Shown here: positions 1 through 11,472 of the stretch, in pieces | Position numbering within the stretch: position 1 is the first letter of the stretch | Layout of the letters: each line of letters opens with the position of its first letter | From: Musa acuminata AAA Group | Taxonomy: Eukaryota; Streptophyta; Magnoliopsida; Zingiberales; Musaceae | Assembly: GCF_036884655.1 (NCBI RefSeq) | Contig: NC_088356.1 | Span: 17,292,001 to 17,356,000, forward strand | Direction of reading: 5' to 3' | Length of the DNA stretch: 64,000 bases | Translations under genes and position numbers: made by a program | The notes under the pieces: model-generated | What the model was told of the DNA's origin: nothing | The model's input: the letters and a program-made list of their open reading frames with translations, nothing else | Database searches by the model: none

Positions 1-2
1 GG

Positions 3-300
3 GAGCGGGAGGGCTTCATGGACCAGCTCAACCCTTTCGCATGCTCTCTGTCTTCGTGATGCCATGCTTCGCAGGGGAGGTGGCTTACAAGGTATGGTGG
101 TACTCATCGGGATTGGAGCAGGTGTTGTTCGCGATGGCGGGCAGCGCCGTGGTGGCATGCACCCTGGAGCTGGCGAGTGACATTCGGAAACTCCTAAGCT
201 CAACGCGGGAGAGGCTGTGTGCGTATGACGCCTTGCTAGGCAGCAGCCGCTCGGTGCTGTTGCTGGTGGTCGCTTTTATGATGACGTCTCCTCCCGCCAT
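3..300 (+). pseudogene. DUF3537-like membrane protein gene fragment, frameshifted
   Basis: Two frames together give a run resembling the plant DUF3537 family of multi-pass membrane proteins of unknown biochemical role. Frame 3 gives EREGFMDQLN; after about position 34 the reading moves to frame 2 and gives MLSVFVMPCFAGEVAYKVWW followed by a hydrophobic stretch and ACTLELAS. The frame change next to a conserved stretch implies a small deletion. After ACTLELAS the family pattern is lost, so the 3' part is truncated or rearranged. The match is from memory of the family, not a search. The 5' end lies outside the window. Base composition is much more GC-rich than the following 1 kb, as expected for a gene fragment. 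Confidence 0.5.
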
Positions 301-330
301 TGATAGATGTCTTAATTTTTTAAAAAACTT

Positions 331-766
331 AAATTACACGTGTAATATTAATGATTTTTTGTAAGTCAGCATGTCACGTAAGCAAACTCTAACGTCTGTT
401 AACTCAATCTTGATAGGAGGGGCTTATATATTATGTTTTCGAAAATGTAAGAGTTATTTTAGACACGAGTAAACCATAAGGGTTTAAAAGGTCTATGGTC
501 AAAACCATGAGGTCTAAAATGGACCTACAGGGTCTAAAATGGACTTTAATCCTAAATTACACGTGTCATTATATTAATAATTTATTGTGAGTTAGTATGT
601 CATGTAAGTAGATTCTAACGTCTGTTAACTCAAACTTGATAGGAGGGGCTTATATGTTACATTTTTTGAAAATGTAAGAATTATTTTAGGCATGAGTAAA
701 CCATAAGGGCTTAAGAAGTCCATGACCAAAACCATAGAGGTTAAAATGAACCTTAACCCTAACATC
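331..766. repeat. Tandem duplication, about 223-bp unit, two copies
   Basis: Copy 1 is about 331-553 and copy 2 about 554-766. Both begin AAATTACACGTGT and share, in order, TAACGTCTGTTAACTCAA, TGATAGGAGGGGCTTATAT and GAGTAAACCATAAGGG. The copies have diverged by scattered substitutions and small indels. No coding capacity is seen. It directly follows the DUF3537-like fragment. Confidence 0.85.
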
Positions 767-1562
767 TAACATGTAAACCTACTGCCTTAAATAAATTTGT
801 GGTGAACTGAACTTAAACCAAGCTTGAGCCTATAAACACTATAGTTGTCTAGCTCGAACATTATTTCTAGCTTGACTCAAGTATGGAGCTGAGCTTGAGC
901 TCCCCTAATATAAATCTAGTCAAGCTTGTAGAAAGCAAAGCTCGATTTGGCCCAATTGTGACCGTCTTTGAATTAGTATATCTACTATCTTGGCCCACTA
1001 TATCTTCTCCTTGGGTTTGATTTTCTTCTGTGGTTTGTTTCCTTTACCAATTTACTTATCCGCTCAATACCCAAAAGGAAGGAATGGAACCTATTTCTTG
1101 TATTGAATTTTGGTTGCCAACTAATGGCTTTGCTGTGTTCTGAGGTGTATGCCCAATTCATGTCCTTTATACCTGTACTCATGAGGTAGATTTCTTTTAC
1201 ATTTTTTCAATAGCAAGATTTCCAAGTCTTACTCTACAATTTAGTGCTAATGACAGAGAGAAAAAGTGAACCCAGTTTGACATGGTGTCACACTTAATCC
1301 TGCTGCAACCATGCAACAGTCTTGAATTTGCCTTTTGAATTGAGGAGGGAGAGTTTTTTATCTGAGTTAATGTTTGAAGGAGCGGATTATTAATGTGCTT
1401 TAGCCAAGCAGCTGATGTCCATTCTAGGCTTGATATGTTTCCTCCATAAAGTTCTTTAACGTCTTATTTGTGCAATGGCATGTCATGCTGCACCTGCTCG
1501 GCTGTGTAACTGGCCATTTTTCTTGACATCACATGTTTAATAAGCCTCTTCTTTTACTGCAG

Positions 1563-1637
1563 GCAGTAGCAGAGGAAAAATTCAAGCTCTGCGTGGAAGC
1601 ATACAAAACACTCTGCAAGAGCCTGAAGTCAAGCTAG
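1563..1637 (+). CDS. Probable terminal exon of an unidentified gene
   Basis: A pyrimidine tract (CTTCTTTTACTGCAG, ending at 1562) is a good splice acceptor. It is followed by 24 codons and a TAG at 1635-1637. The peptide starts AVAEEKFKLCVEAYKTLC, is hydrophilic and looks helical. The pattern resembles the last helix of a J-domain (AEEKFKLCxxAYxxL) at a protein C-terminus, but that is a guess from a short peptide. I found no convincing upstream exon in 767-1562. An AT-rich 3' UTR-like stretch follows. The gene may begin outside the window. Confidence 0.4.
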   Translation, partial: AVAEEKFKLCVEAYKTLCKSLKSS

Positions 1638-3931
1638 GGTGTCTACTAGACGAGTCAATTAGGACTAGTATTGGAAATTATACAGAGAAATTTGATGACA
1701 TTGCGAGTTCTACAAAAAACATGCATTTGTTGATTTATCTGTTCGTTATATGCGTTGTATTCCTTGAAAGATGGGTCTCATTTGTTACCGTCGGAATTCG
1801 ATTGTCTGAATGCTGAAGGATTTAAAACCTTCAGCATTATAATACAACCTTGAGATCCATATGCTGCAGCTATTAATTTCTGATTACTACCTTTGAAGGA
1901 TGAACTGAAAATTTTGAATCCTCCAACTTTCATTATTTCTAGTGATTAAGCAATATATGTATATGTATATGTACATATACGTAGGGGGAAGATTGCGTTT
2001 GTCAAACATTTCTTCTTCTTCAACCTTTTAATTCAATTTGTGGTTACACTGCTGTGATTAATGGGAATCATGTGCTAAAGCATTAATGGGTTGTATAAAG
2101 CATCAAGCGAGGAACAAGCATGCTCACGTAGCTTAGGCTCTACCCATAACCTCATTCAATCGAAGATTTAGTACTAACTTAAAAAAGAAAATTACTTTAG
2201 ATGATCAAATCTTCGTACAAAGAATTTGGAGGCGAATTGCCTCTCCAAAAAAACATTGAAAGATTATTGTCTTACAAAGTTTGTTTAAATTATTTTTTTT
2301 ATAAAGGATAAATGATAAAAATGATGTTTGAGTCTCGAACCTTCCGATAAACTATCAAGATCTTATTAAGTTAATTGGCACATTAAATACTAACTCTTTT
2401 AAGTTAACTAACACGCTTAAGAGTAACATAAGTTGTCCCAAATACTAACTCTTATATAGGTTGGCTTAAGGCTTTTAGTTTACTAGGAAAAATAGGAAGC
2501 AGATCTCTTATCTAATGAGATCTTAATATGAAATCCATATCATAAAAAAAAAAGGGATTGATTTCAGCCAAACTAAATGGATATACTATTTTCACATCAA
2601 CTGTAGAAGAACTCAAAAATAAGAATCAATAAATATAATAAGTTCCTACTAATATGGGTCTGCATAAGGTCACAATATAGACAACTTTGACACATGCAAA
2701 GGACCAAAACAATTGTTTTTTTTTATTTGAAAAGGAACAATCTAACCATGAGATCAAGTTTCAATCTTACTGGGCTCAGACATGTCTCTCGTCAATGGTA
2801 CTTTTTAACTTTGCCATCTCACCTGATACTCCTGTGGAAGGTCATTTGCCATCATATTTTAATTCATCAAATATTTAACCAGGGATATACTTCTATCACA
2901 TAAGTTGTATTTTTGCCTTTCCCTATTATATGTGTTAAAACTAAAATTTTCCCCCATTTAATTTAATCACAAACATCTACAACATCAGGCCAAAATCCTG
3001 CTAGTTGATACTTGAGAATTTAAAGACTTGAGAAGTCAAACAAATATATTGAAGAATAAATATATAATAAGACCTAACTTATCAAAGTATGATGAGAAAA
3101 CACAAGTCAGTTTTAAAAAAAAAGTACAATAAATGCTTTAAATTGGATCTTGGACAACTATGAGAACTTAGGTTCCAATCTACTATATGATAAAAATATT
3201 AAAACGATAAGAAATGCTTGGAGTACCATGAACAAACAAACACAATAGCCCTCAAATAAGCCAGAAAAGAAGAATCAAGTTTTAAGCAAGAAGAGCTCAT
3301 TCAGCTTACGGTCAATTATTATAAATTGACACAAAATTCACCGAACCAAAAGTGAGAGACATTCACATTCCTGTTTACTTGATAACTCATATGGAAAAAA
3401 AAAAAAACATTTCTGGCGTCTCATACTCAACCTGTGTTTCTGTAATTAACATATCACTCTAAACAATTCTGATGTGTATGTAAACTTTCAAAAAATAAAA
3501 TTTTTTTTTGGCAAAAGGGTAAGAAAAAACAAAAAATGTCAATTGAGGTTTTAAACTTCCAGCCTTTGGCAAGTGAATCTGACACCACCACCACCAGACA
3601 CAGGCCAATGTTTAAAGAGTAACTTTCAAAATATAATTATGCAGTTCCTCTTAGTGAACACAAATACTTTTGCACCTGCACTAGAAGAGAAAATCATCTT
3701 CAACAGAAACCATTATCATACTTATAATAGTCAAGAACTGGCAACCCTGAGAAAAGCTACCGATCATCTTTACAAGGAAAAGTAGACAGAGAAAAAGAAT
3801 GAGTCATAAACTCATTCGATCTCCAGGACTGCAGTAACCATTGACTAGCAAAGCTTATCATTAGCTACTTCCTCGAATCAGCAAAGCTTACCATACTGAT
3901 ACTTCCATGGCTTCCTTCAAATAATCTTGCA
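1638..3931. other. AT-rich intergenic region
   Basis: No convincing gene is seen. It holds a short TATATG/CATATA simple repeat with dyad symmetry at about 1952-1983 and several poly-A/T runs. The part nearest 3931 is the likely 3' UTR and terminator region of the minus-strand trihelix gene. Confidence 0.6.
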
Positions 3932-5206
3932 TCACTGTGTTTTCATTGAAGTAAGATCCAACTCCATTTCCTTCTGCCTTAATTCAAGGGATAGGCGTTC
4001 ATTCTCAATCTTCATTCGTTCATTTTCCATTCTCATCATATTTAGTTCTCTGTCTTTCTTCTTACTAAACCTTTGCCACTTGTAGCGTTGTTTTTCGAGC
4101 TCCAGCATCTGAGCCTGAATATGCAATTTCTTCTCCTCGAGCTGAAGCGGATAATTAACCCAGTGCTGCTGTATCAGTGTTGATTTAGATCCTTCTGAAA
4201 ATACTTGGTTCATATCTAAGGTTAAGCCTTGAGGTTGAAGGCTTCTAGTAGAATTTTGTAAAGCAGATGTGTCACCAAAAACTGCTTCTTCATGGTTCAC
4301 CCCATGCCTCATCCTTTTTGGGAAGCATGATGCCACCATATTCCCGTGCACATTATGTTCTTCAGCATCACCATCCTCGTCATCACCGTCAGCACTTTGA
4401 TCATCTTCATCAACATCTTCATGTGAGCCTCTCCTTCTGTCATGCTCATCTCTACTTCCAAGTGCCAACTGCAACGATCGTTGAAGAGCTGGGTCAGCAG
4501 GTAGATTCAACCGGTTACAATTATGATAGGAGCACATCTCCTCATAGAAAAGATGTTTTGAGCTCAAAATCTTCCTCACATCATCCTTCATCTTTTCTGA
4601 GAGATTACTCATACGGTCCAAAAGTGCCGGATTCTCAACCACCTTGCAAGATGTACCCCTACCAAGGATATCGGTGAGCCTCTTGTATCTCTTATTAAGA
4701 TCATTGAATTTATCTTCACATTGTTGAGGTGACACATAACATCTCCTCTCGGCCATAACTTTTGATATGGCCTTCCACTTCCCCTTTTTCTGCAATATTG
4801 CATACTTCCTCCTCCCACCACACTCAGAAGGAGCATCTTCTCCTACGTAAGAGACCGCAGTTATCAAAAGCCTAACCATTGCATCAGTCCACTTCATTCG
4901 CTGCCACGGACAGCCCTTCTTCTCTCTGCCAGCCTCATTTTGAGCATCGACTCCATCCTCGGTCAAGATTGGCTCATCGTCATCGCTCATTGAGGTCCTG
5001 CCACGCTCTCCTTTATGGTAGTCCATGATGGAAACACCTTCTCGGTGATCAGATTCCTGCAAGTGGCTGCCTGATACACCGAAGGCGTCACACACCGGTG
5101 GGTGATGGATCATCGAGCCCTGATGCATGTACATGTTTCCTTGCAAAGCCAGCACACCATACGAAGCTCCCGACATCATGCTTCCAGCATTTAAGTTTCC
5201 CTCCAT
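3932..5206 (-). CDS. Trihelix (Myb/SANT-like) transcription factor, intact
   Basis: A single uninterrupted 424-residue ORF encodes a plant GT/trihelix-type nuclear DNA-binding protein. Residues about 101-185 hold the trihelix domain: W at 101, MKWTDAMVRLLI for helix 1, then KKGKWKAISKVMAERR for helix 2, then SPQQCEDKFNDLNKRYKRL for helix 3. The usual tryptophan of the third helix position is replaced by F (KFNDL), as in several trihelix clades. A central acidic stretch (about 262-283) precedes a C-terminal coiled coil rich in E, K, L and M (about 355-418), which would serve dimerisation. The protein most resembles the small group of Arabidopsis trihelix factors that includes HRA1 (from memory). 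The start is the first in-frame ATG, with in-frame homology only beginning further in. It is the only clearly functional host gene here. Confidence 0.93.
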   Translation of the reverse strand: MEGNLNAGSMMSGASYGVLALQGNMYMHQGSMIHHPPVCDAFGVSGSHLQESDHREGVSIMDYHKGERGRTSMSDDDEPILTEDGVDAQNEAGREKKGCPWQRMKWTDAMVRLLITAVSYVGEDAPSECGGRRKYAILQKKGKWKAISKVMAERRCYVSPQQCEDKFNDLNKRYKRLTDILGRGTSCKVVENPALLDRMSNLSEKMKDDVRKILSSKHLFYEEMCSYHNCNRLNLPADPALQRSLQLALGSRDEHDRRRGSHEDVDEDDQSADGDDEDGDAEEHNVHGNMVASCFPKRMRHGVNHEEAVFGDTSALQNSTRSLQPQGLTLDMNQVFSEGSKSTLIQQHWVNYPLQLEEKKLHIQAQMLELEKQRYKWQRFSKKKDRELNMMRMENERMKIENERLSLELRQKEMELDLTSMKTQ

Positions 5207-6066
5207 ATCGCATCATTCAGCAGCGAAGTCCCCAATCAATTTTGTCCAATTCGGTCCTCGTTAGACTTAACACTTATCAGTAATTCCACAAAACATTCAG
5301 AAGCCAAAGGGAATCACATAAAGATTCCACATTTCTTGCAGCTCCTACTGGCTTCTTCACACCAATCCAACCAACCATCTGAAACATAACCAACCCTCTT
5401 GTCCTTCAAATGTTTATACTTGGAAGCCAAAATCCAAACCCTAGCGCTCAGCAATCACAGGAAAATCACAAAAAGAACAAAACTTTATGCAAAACCAGAC
5501 AAGAAATCGATCACAATGACCAGAAAATCTCCTTCCTTGAGCACAGAATCCCCTGGGCCTGACCCCAGATCACGGCACTAAGAAAACCAAGCAACCGGAG
5601 GGAAGACGAACTAATCTGGATCGCAAGGAGCCATGTCCACGCCCTTTTGCGAAGCGAGAGAGTCCGGTTGCCTGCGAGGATCCCAAGAATCGTCGACACC
5701 CGCGGATCGTGAAAGGAGGAGCGCTTCTTTTATTGGAATGACAGGCGGCGAAAAGGGGGCTCGTTTGGAAGGGGATGGCATTAGTGCGTGAGCGCACGGC
5801 CGGCGTTCGGGGAAAATGATCCCCCACGCACAACCTTAACGTGCGCAGAGAACCGATCGATGAGGGTGGGACCCCAGCAAGGCAAAATGATGAAACGTGG
5901 ACCCGTGCGTAACGTCGACGAGTATCAAAGCCATGTAGGGGGATGGCATCATTGGGGGTATCGAAAAAGTAACTTTGATTTCCATTGACCTTTGAGTATA
6001 GCTTCTTGATTCAACGATTGATGTGTTCAGCAGGCTTTTAATTGATGACCTGTTTGTAAAATACAT
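5207..6066 (-). promoter_or_regulatory. 5' UTR and upstream region of the trihelix gene
   Basis: Upstream of the trihelix start codon, on the minus strand, the sequence is moderately GC-rich with a CpG-rich stretch at about 5580-5900, unlike the AT-rich DNA beyond 6066. This fits a 5' leader, possibly with a leader intron, and a core promoter. I cannot fix the transcription start from sequence alone. Confidence 0.5.
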
Positions 6067-6881
6067 CCCGAGAGAAATATTATAAAAAAAAAATTACACA
6101 ATATGCAAATGCTGACTTTATCTGATAGAATATCTCCTCAGATATTTCTATTAATTATAATACTTGAATATATCTATAATATTATTAAAAAATAATCTAA
6201 AAAATATTTGAATAATTTATTGAAAAAACTTTCATCATTGATTTTTTATGGGATGATCTCATAATTATTTTAGTTATGAGTATTTTTTTTTCTTATTTGG
6301 ATGAAAACAATCACTCTATTTATGTTGAATGATATTAGAATCAAGATAGATAGATATTATAGTCTTTTTTATTTTTATTTTCTGTTGAAATAGTCTAATC
6401 TAATTTAAATCATAATGGTGGCGGAAAAGAAGGAGAGGGAGGACAGAGTGAGTGAAGGAGGGTTTGTAGATTTGATCCGAATCGATTCAAAAATTTTGAA
6501 AGGATAAAATTGATATTAAAAAAAATACCTCAGGTAAGAATAATTATGAGGCCTATATGATAAAAAAAAATTATGGTGAACTTTATTTAGTAAATTACTT
6601 AAAATAATTTCAATAATCAAATAAAAAAATCTGGATGCTTTCGTTGTACTTAAAACGATTTAATCATCAGAATAAAATATGTCCCCAAACATTAATAATC
6701 ATCATATCTGAGAGATTACCATGAAATGACACGTAATACACATATACATCTCCTATTTTAACTATCATATTTTATTGATTATACTATCTGGCTACACACC
6801 ATTTTTTTTTCCCTATTCTCTTTCCTAGAAATCTGTTTGTAAGCATATGATCTTAATGAATTAGTTGTCAACTTTTTTTAT
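6067..6881. other. AT-rich intergenic DNA up to the first LTR
   Basis: Strongly AT-rich with poly-A and poly-T runs. No gene is seen. It ends at the TGTTAGG terminus of element A. Confidence 0.6.
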
Positions 6882-8184
6882 TGTTAGGATATAGTAAGAG
6901 GGAGGGATAAATTAGTGCTATTGTAAACTTTCAATGATTTTAAAATATTACATTCGACCCGTAACGAAAATACGTTTAAACTTAAAAATATTCGTAAGAA
7001 TGCATGCAAAATTAGTAGACAGTTAAATAAGAAGGTAATGAAAGTAAACAATAAAAGAAAAAAGCACATCGAATTTATAGTGGTTCGATCGTCATGACCA
7101 ATATATACTCTCGGTTCTTTCTCCGTCGAGGCTACCGACTTCTAATATCGATTTTCTTTCAATAGATAAAGATCAACATTTTCTCCTTTCCATAGGTTTA
7201 AGAGACAACCTTTACAAGTCTCATATCTCTTTTAGAATGATCACAAATCTTATGAAAGAGGATGATACATAGCATTTTTTCAAGACTTTTACAACTCAGA
7301 ATCTCAAAGCTTTTTATTCACTTTTCATGCTTTGTCAAGCAGGAAAGTGTTGGATATTTATAGGCCCTAAATGACTTCAAAAATGGAGCAAAAGAGTTTC
7401 TTAATCCCGGGTTTATAGGGTATTTATGGTACCACCGTTAGTACTAGGCGGTACCATCGCTTGCTCCCATAACAACTAGTGGTACTACCACTAGTATTGG
7501 GCGGTACCATCGCCTGCTCCCCTAACAATTGGTAGTATTATCGCTAGTTTGAGCGGTACGACCTCTTGATAGAGCCTTAGAGACTAAGATCTATCAGTAC
7601 CACCGCCTGACAGCATTAACTATCGATGGTACTACCGCCTAGTCTGGGCGGTACCACAGTCTAAACAAGTTCTGGGAGGCCGAGTCTTAAGCGGTTCCAC
7701 TGCTAGCCCTAGTGGTGCCACCGCTTGATGTAGCTCCAAGTCACTGAATCAGTCAAACAATAGGCCCAATTGGCCCCTATTTGAGTTAGTAGGATTACTC
7801 CCAAAACTAACTCAAATTAAAACCTAATAATTAAGATTTAAACAATTACAATACATGCAATCTCAATTGTTTGGCATGTCGTTTGTCCATTCAAACTCCC
7901 GACGAACTTCTGGTGAACTTCCTACAAACTTCCGGTGCATCATCCGAACCTTCGGCGTATTGCCTGAGCTATCGATATGTTAATTCCTGCAACATCTGAT
8001 CTTAGTGCAATGTCTGATTCTTCTGACCCAATGCTTGTTTTCTGACTCTAACCTAATATATAATTCTTCTTGCTTTAATTGTTTTGTCTTTTCATGATCG
8101 TGGTTAGTCCTGTATCGCTTTTTTCAAAACATAGATTAGATCGTAAACTCATTAATTGATTTCATCATCAAAATTGATTCAACA
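6882..8184 (-). repeat. 3' LTR of Sirevirus-type Copia element A
   Basis: The element runs on the minus strand, so the LTR reads TGTTGAATC at 8184 to CCTAACA at 6882. The flanking PPT (reverse of ATCTCCCC) sits at 8185-8192. The TATA box TATAAATA is at 7355-7362 (minus). About 7426-7730 holds an array of degenerate palindromes around GGCGGTACCACCGC, just upstream of the TATA box. The TAAATTAGTGC motif near 6899-6915 matches the conserved end of the other LTRs in this window. Confidence 0.85.
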
Positions 8185-9229
8185 ATCTCCCCTTTTCTTA
8201 TAATGACAACTAATTGATAATGGAGTTAACCTTAACTCCCCCTACCTATATGTTATATCAAAATAAAGTAAACTTGAATTCAAAAGAAATAATAACCTTT
8301 GAATTCAAGTGAAACAATTTTGATCATATGTAACATATCATATCAAAATTTTATACTTTGTGCACCATCATTTAAACATAGTTTCAAGTCATAAAGGTAT
8401 AACATCCATAATTCTAAACCATTACAAATCATCATCACTTTGGGCATAATACCAAAACAATAAATTTTTAAATCATTATTACTTAGGTCATACATGATAC
8501 CAAAATATAAAATGTTTCAAATCATCATTATTTCTCTCCCTTTGTCATCAACAAAAAGGAGAAAAGTGCAACTAGCATGTTTTTGAAATATAATTTGAAA
8601 TCATTGCATATATCATTGCATAATTTTAAGTTTTTGAAACATCAATGCATATATCGTCACTTTAGAATATACAAACTAGCAAGTTTTAGAGATGTGAATG
8701 TTAACAATATTTGCTTCTACTTGAAATGTGCAAGCTAGTAATTCTCTTTTGAGATGTACAAGTTTGCAAGTTTTGCTTCTTGAGATGCGTAAGCTAACAC
8801 TTTGCTTCTATTGAGATATGCGAGATAGCACTTCTCTTTCTCCCCTTTGTCATTATATAAAAAAAAAAGAGGAAAAGAATTCAATGGTATAAAAATTTCA
8901 ATCATTACATGAACAAATGGAAGATCTAAGTCATAAATTCGAAAGGCCATGAATTAAAGCTTTACTTTTGCAAATAGAAAGAGGAAGGATTCATGATAAT
9001 CACATGAAAAATAAAAGATCAAATTGTGAATACCAAAAGTCCATGAATCAAATATCTTCTTTTGCAAATAGCAAGAAGAAGGAATAATAGGAAACGATCT
9101 CGATTTAAAAAGAAAACTCTTAAGTTATGAAAAATCGAGAAATCTGAAAAATGTATAAGTGGAATTCATGTATTAGAAAAATTTAACATGCCTAATTATC
9201 TTATGATAAAATCAAATTATTTCTCATTC
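8185..9229 (-). other. Element A non-coding region between pol and 3' LTR
   Basis: AT-rich and without an ORF. It contains PPT-like tracts (reverse strand, for example near 8537 and 8838) and copies of the internal motif around TGCAAGCTAGCA at about 8640-8830, which recurs in the equivalent region of every Sirevirus-type element here. Confidence 0.75.
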
Positions 9230-10169
9230 AATGGTTTTGTAAAAATATCAACTAATTAATATTTTGTATCAATAAATTCTAGAGATATATCATGGTTATT
9301 AATATGATCTCTAATAAAATGATGCTTAAAATCAATATGTTTAGTTCTCGAGTGTTGAATGAAATTTTTTGTTAAACAAATAACACTAGTATTATCATAT
9401 TTTAAGAGATATTTTTTAAATAAATTTTATAATCTTCTAAAATAATTTTCATCCAAATAACTTATGCACAATATGCACCTATTGCTATATATTCAGTCTC
9501 GACCGTAGATAATACAATCGAAGTTTATTTCTTGGAAGTCCAAGAAATAAGTGAATGACCTAAGAGTTGATATGTTCCATATTTCGATTTTCTATTTATT
9601 CTACATCCACCAAAGTCAGCATCGGCATAAGTAATTAATTAAAAAATTTTACATTTTGGATACCATAATCCTAGATTAGGAATTCCTTTTTGGTATCTAA
9701 AAATCTTTTTAACAACTTTAAAGTGAGATTACTTGGGATTAGATTGAAATCTAGCATAAACTCTAACACTAAATATAATATCAGGTCTAGTTGTTGTGAA
9801 GTATAGTAAACTACTTATCATACCCCTATAAATTTTTTGATCAAAACATTCTCCATCAATGTCCATATCTAATTTTATAGAAGTGCTTATTGGTGTATTA
9901 ATAGCCTTAGCACTATCCATATTAAATCGTTCTAATAGATCTAAAACATACTTAGTTTGACTAATAAAGGTTTCATCACTAAGTTGTTTAATTTATAATC
10001 ATAAGAAAAAAGTTAATTTACCCATTAAACTAATTTTAAATTATTGGCTCATGCTATTAGTAAAAGATTCACATAAAGACCCAAACATAGAATCAAAAAT
10101 AATATCATCAACATAAATTTAAATAATAAAAAAATTATTTTTAAAATATTTAATAAACAATGTGGTCTT
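9230..10169 (-). pseudogene. Element A pol: end of reverse transcriptase and RNase H, broken
   Basis: Minus-strand translation gives degenerate Copia RT/RNase H. The clearest part (9729-9920) contains AKAINTPISTSIKLD and YRGMISSLLYFTTTRPDI, a block found between the RT and RNase H domains. Further left, remnants of the RNase H end (HDISLEFIDTKY-like and DIFTKPL-like) are separated by frameshifts and stops. The ORF is cut at 10169 by insertion of element B, and the RT sequence resumes at 28394. Confidence 0.8.
10165..10169. repeat. Left target-site flank of element B (GTCTT)
   Basis: The five bases before the B LTR are GTCTT, and those after its far end (28394-28398) are GTATC. Two of five differ, but joining the flanks restores continuity of element A's RT coding sequence, so this is a decayed duplication. 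Confidence 0.5.
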
Positions 10170-11472
10170 TGTTGAATCTTAGATTTTGATGATGAAACTA
10201 ATTGATAAGTGTTTATGATTTAATCTGCGTTTTGAGTGACGTAGGATGCTTCGATCAGGGAGAGACAATTAAAGCAGGAAGAATCATATTGGGCTGGAGG
10301 AAAACGTGTCAGAAGATTGATAAGTGTTTAAGATTGGACGTTGGGCCGGAGGATCGGTCGACGTATCGATAGAAGGCTTCAAGCATCGGGCCACGAAGAG
10401 CGGATATTGCACCAAGGATATCAGAGTTGTGAAGGTCAACTGGCCAATTGGGCAATAGGCCGCAAGAGAGGATGATGGGCTGAAGAATCGGACGAAGCGT
10501 CGATGGACCAATGATATGCTGGACAATATGATTCATGCTTAGTAATAATTGTCTAGATCGAAGTGTATTTTTGTGTATGCAGGATTAACTATGATAGCAA
10601 GACATAAAATAAAATGAAGTCCCGGAGTCAAGAATGTGACTTCGTTGGGAGTTCGAGAGTTCATCGGAAGTCCGGACGTTCATCGAAAGTCCGGACGTTC
10701 ATCGAAAGTTCTGCCGGAACCAACCAAGAAGTCTAGGAGCTTGCCAAAGAAGCTCATCGGAACTCACCAAGAAGATCATCGTGAAGTCCAAGAGCTTGCC
10801 GGAAGTCCGTCGGAACATTACCGAGAGATCGTCGGAAGTTCGACGGAAAGATCGCCGGAAGCTCACCGGAAGAAATCGAACTTATCTTGCTTAGAATATG
10901 TCTTAGGAATCATAGTTAGTATATAATTAGAGTTGGGATTGGGAGGTAATCCTATCAACTTTGTTAGGGGCCAACTGGGCTTGAAGCTGGACTGGTTTGG
11001 GTCGGATTCAAGGCCCAACCAGGGTGCTGAAACCCTGGCTGGCGGTGGCACCGTATGGGGAATAGCACCCCAGGATTCCTGGGCGGTGGTACCGCTAGTA
11101 GCAATGCTGCCAGTGGTGGTACCGCCCAATACCAGATCCTGCGACGGTAGTACCGCCCAAGAACGGCGGTGGTATCGCCAATACTCAGGAAACTTGGGAT
11201 GAGACCTTTTTAGGCTCCAAATTTGAATCAACTTAAAGCCTATAAATACCCTCTCATCCCTAGTTAACATACATAAGCACAAAGAATTTAAAGAGGGAAA
11301 AACACTATTGTAATCTCTTGTGAGAATCCTCCTCTTCTAGTTTAAGTGTTAGAATAGTTTGAGAGAGGAGTGAGTGCTTATAAGGGTTATCTGCTAAACT
11401 CGGTAAAAGGAGAAGAGGGGTGTAAGAAGGAGGTTGATCTTTGCCTATTAAAGAAAGATCGATAGTGGATGC
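10170..11472 (+). repeat. 5' LTR of element B, first part (interrupted by N)
   Basis: Starts TGTTGAATCTT at 10170. It contains a GGAAG-rich array (about 10630-10875), a palindrome array around GGTGGTACCGCC (about 11041-11176) and a TATA box TATAAATA at 11241-11248. It breaks after GATGC at 11468-11472 and resumes at 23811. The joined LTR is about 1.58 kb, matching the 3' copy at 26813-28393. Confidence 0.9.
11468..11472. repeat. Target-site duplication of element N, left copy (GATGC)
   Basis: GATGC directly precedes TGTTAGG at 11473 and is repeated exactly at 23806-23810 after the far LTR. The uninterrupted 3' LTR of B has a single GATGC at the corresponding place (near 28112), which confirms the insertion point. 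Confidence 0.95.

Noticed and set aside
4267..4677. 136-codon plus-strand ORF
   Set aside because: Antisense shadow of the trihelix coding sequence.
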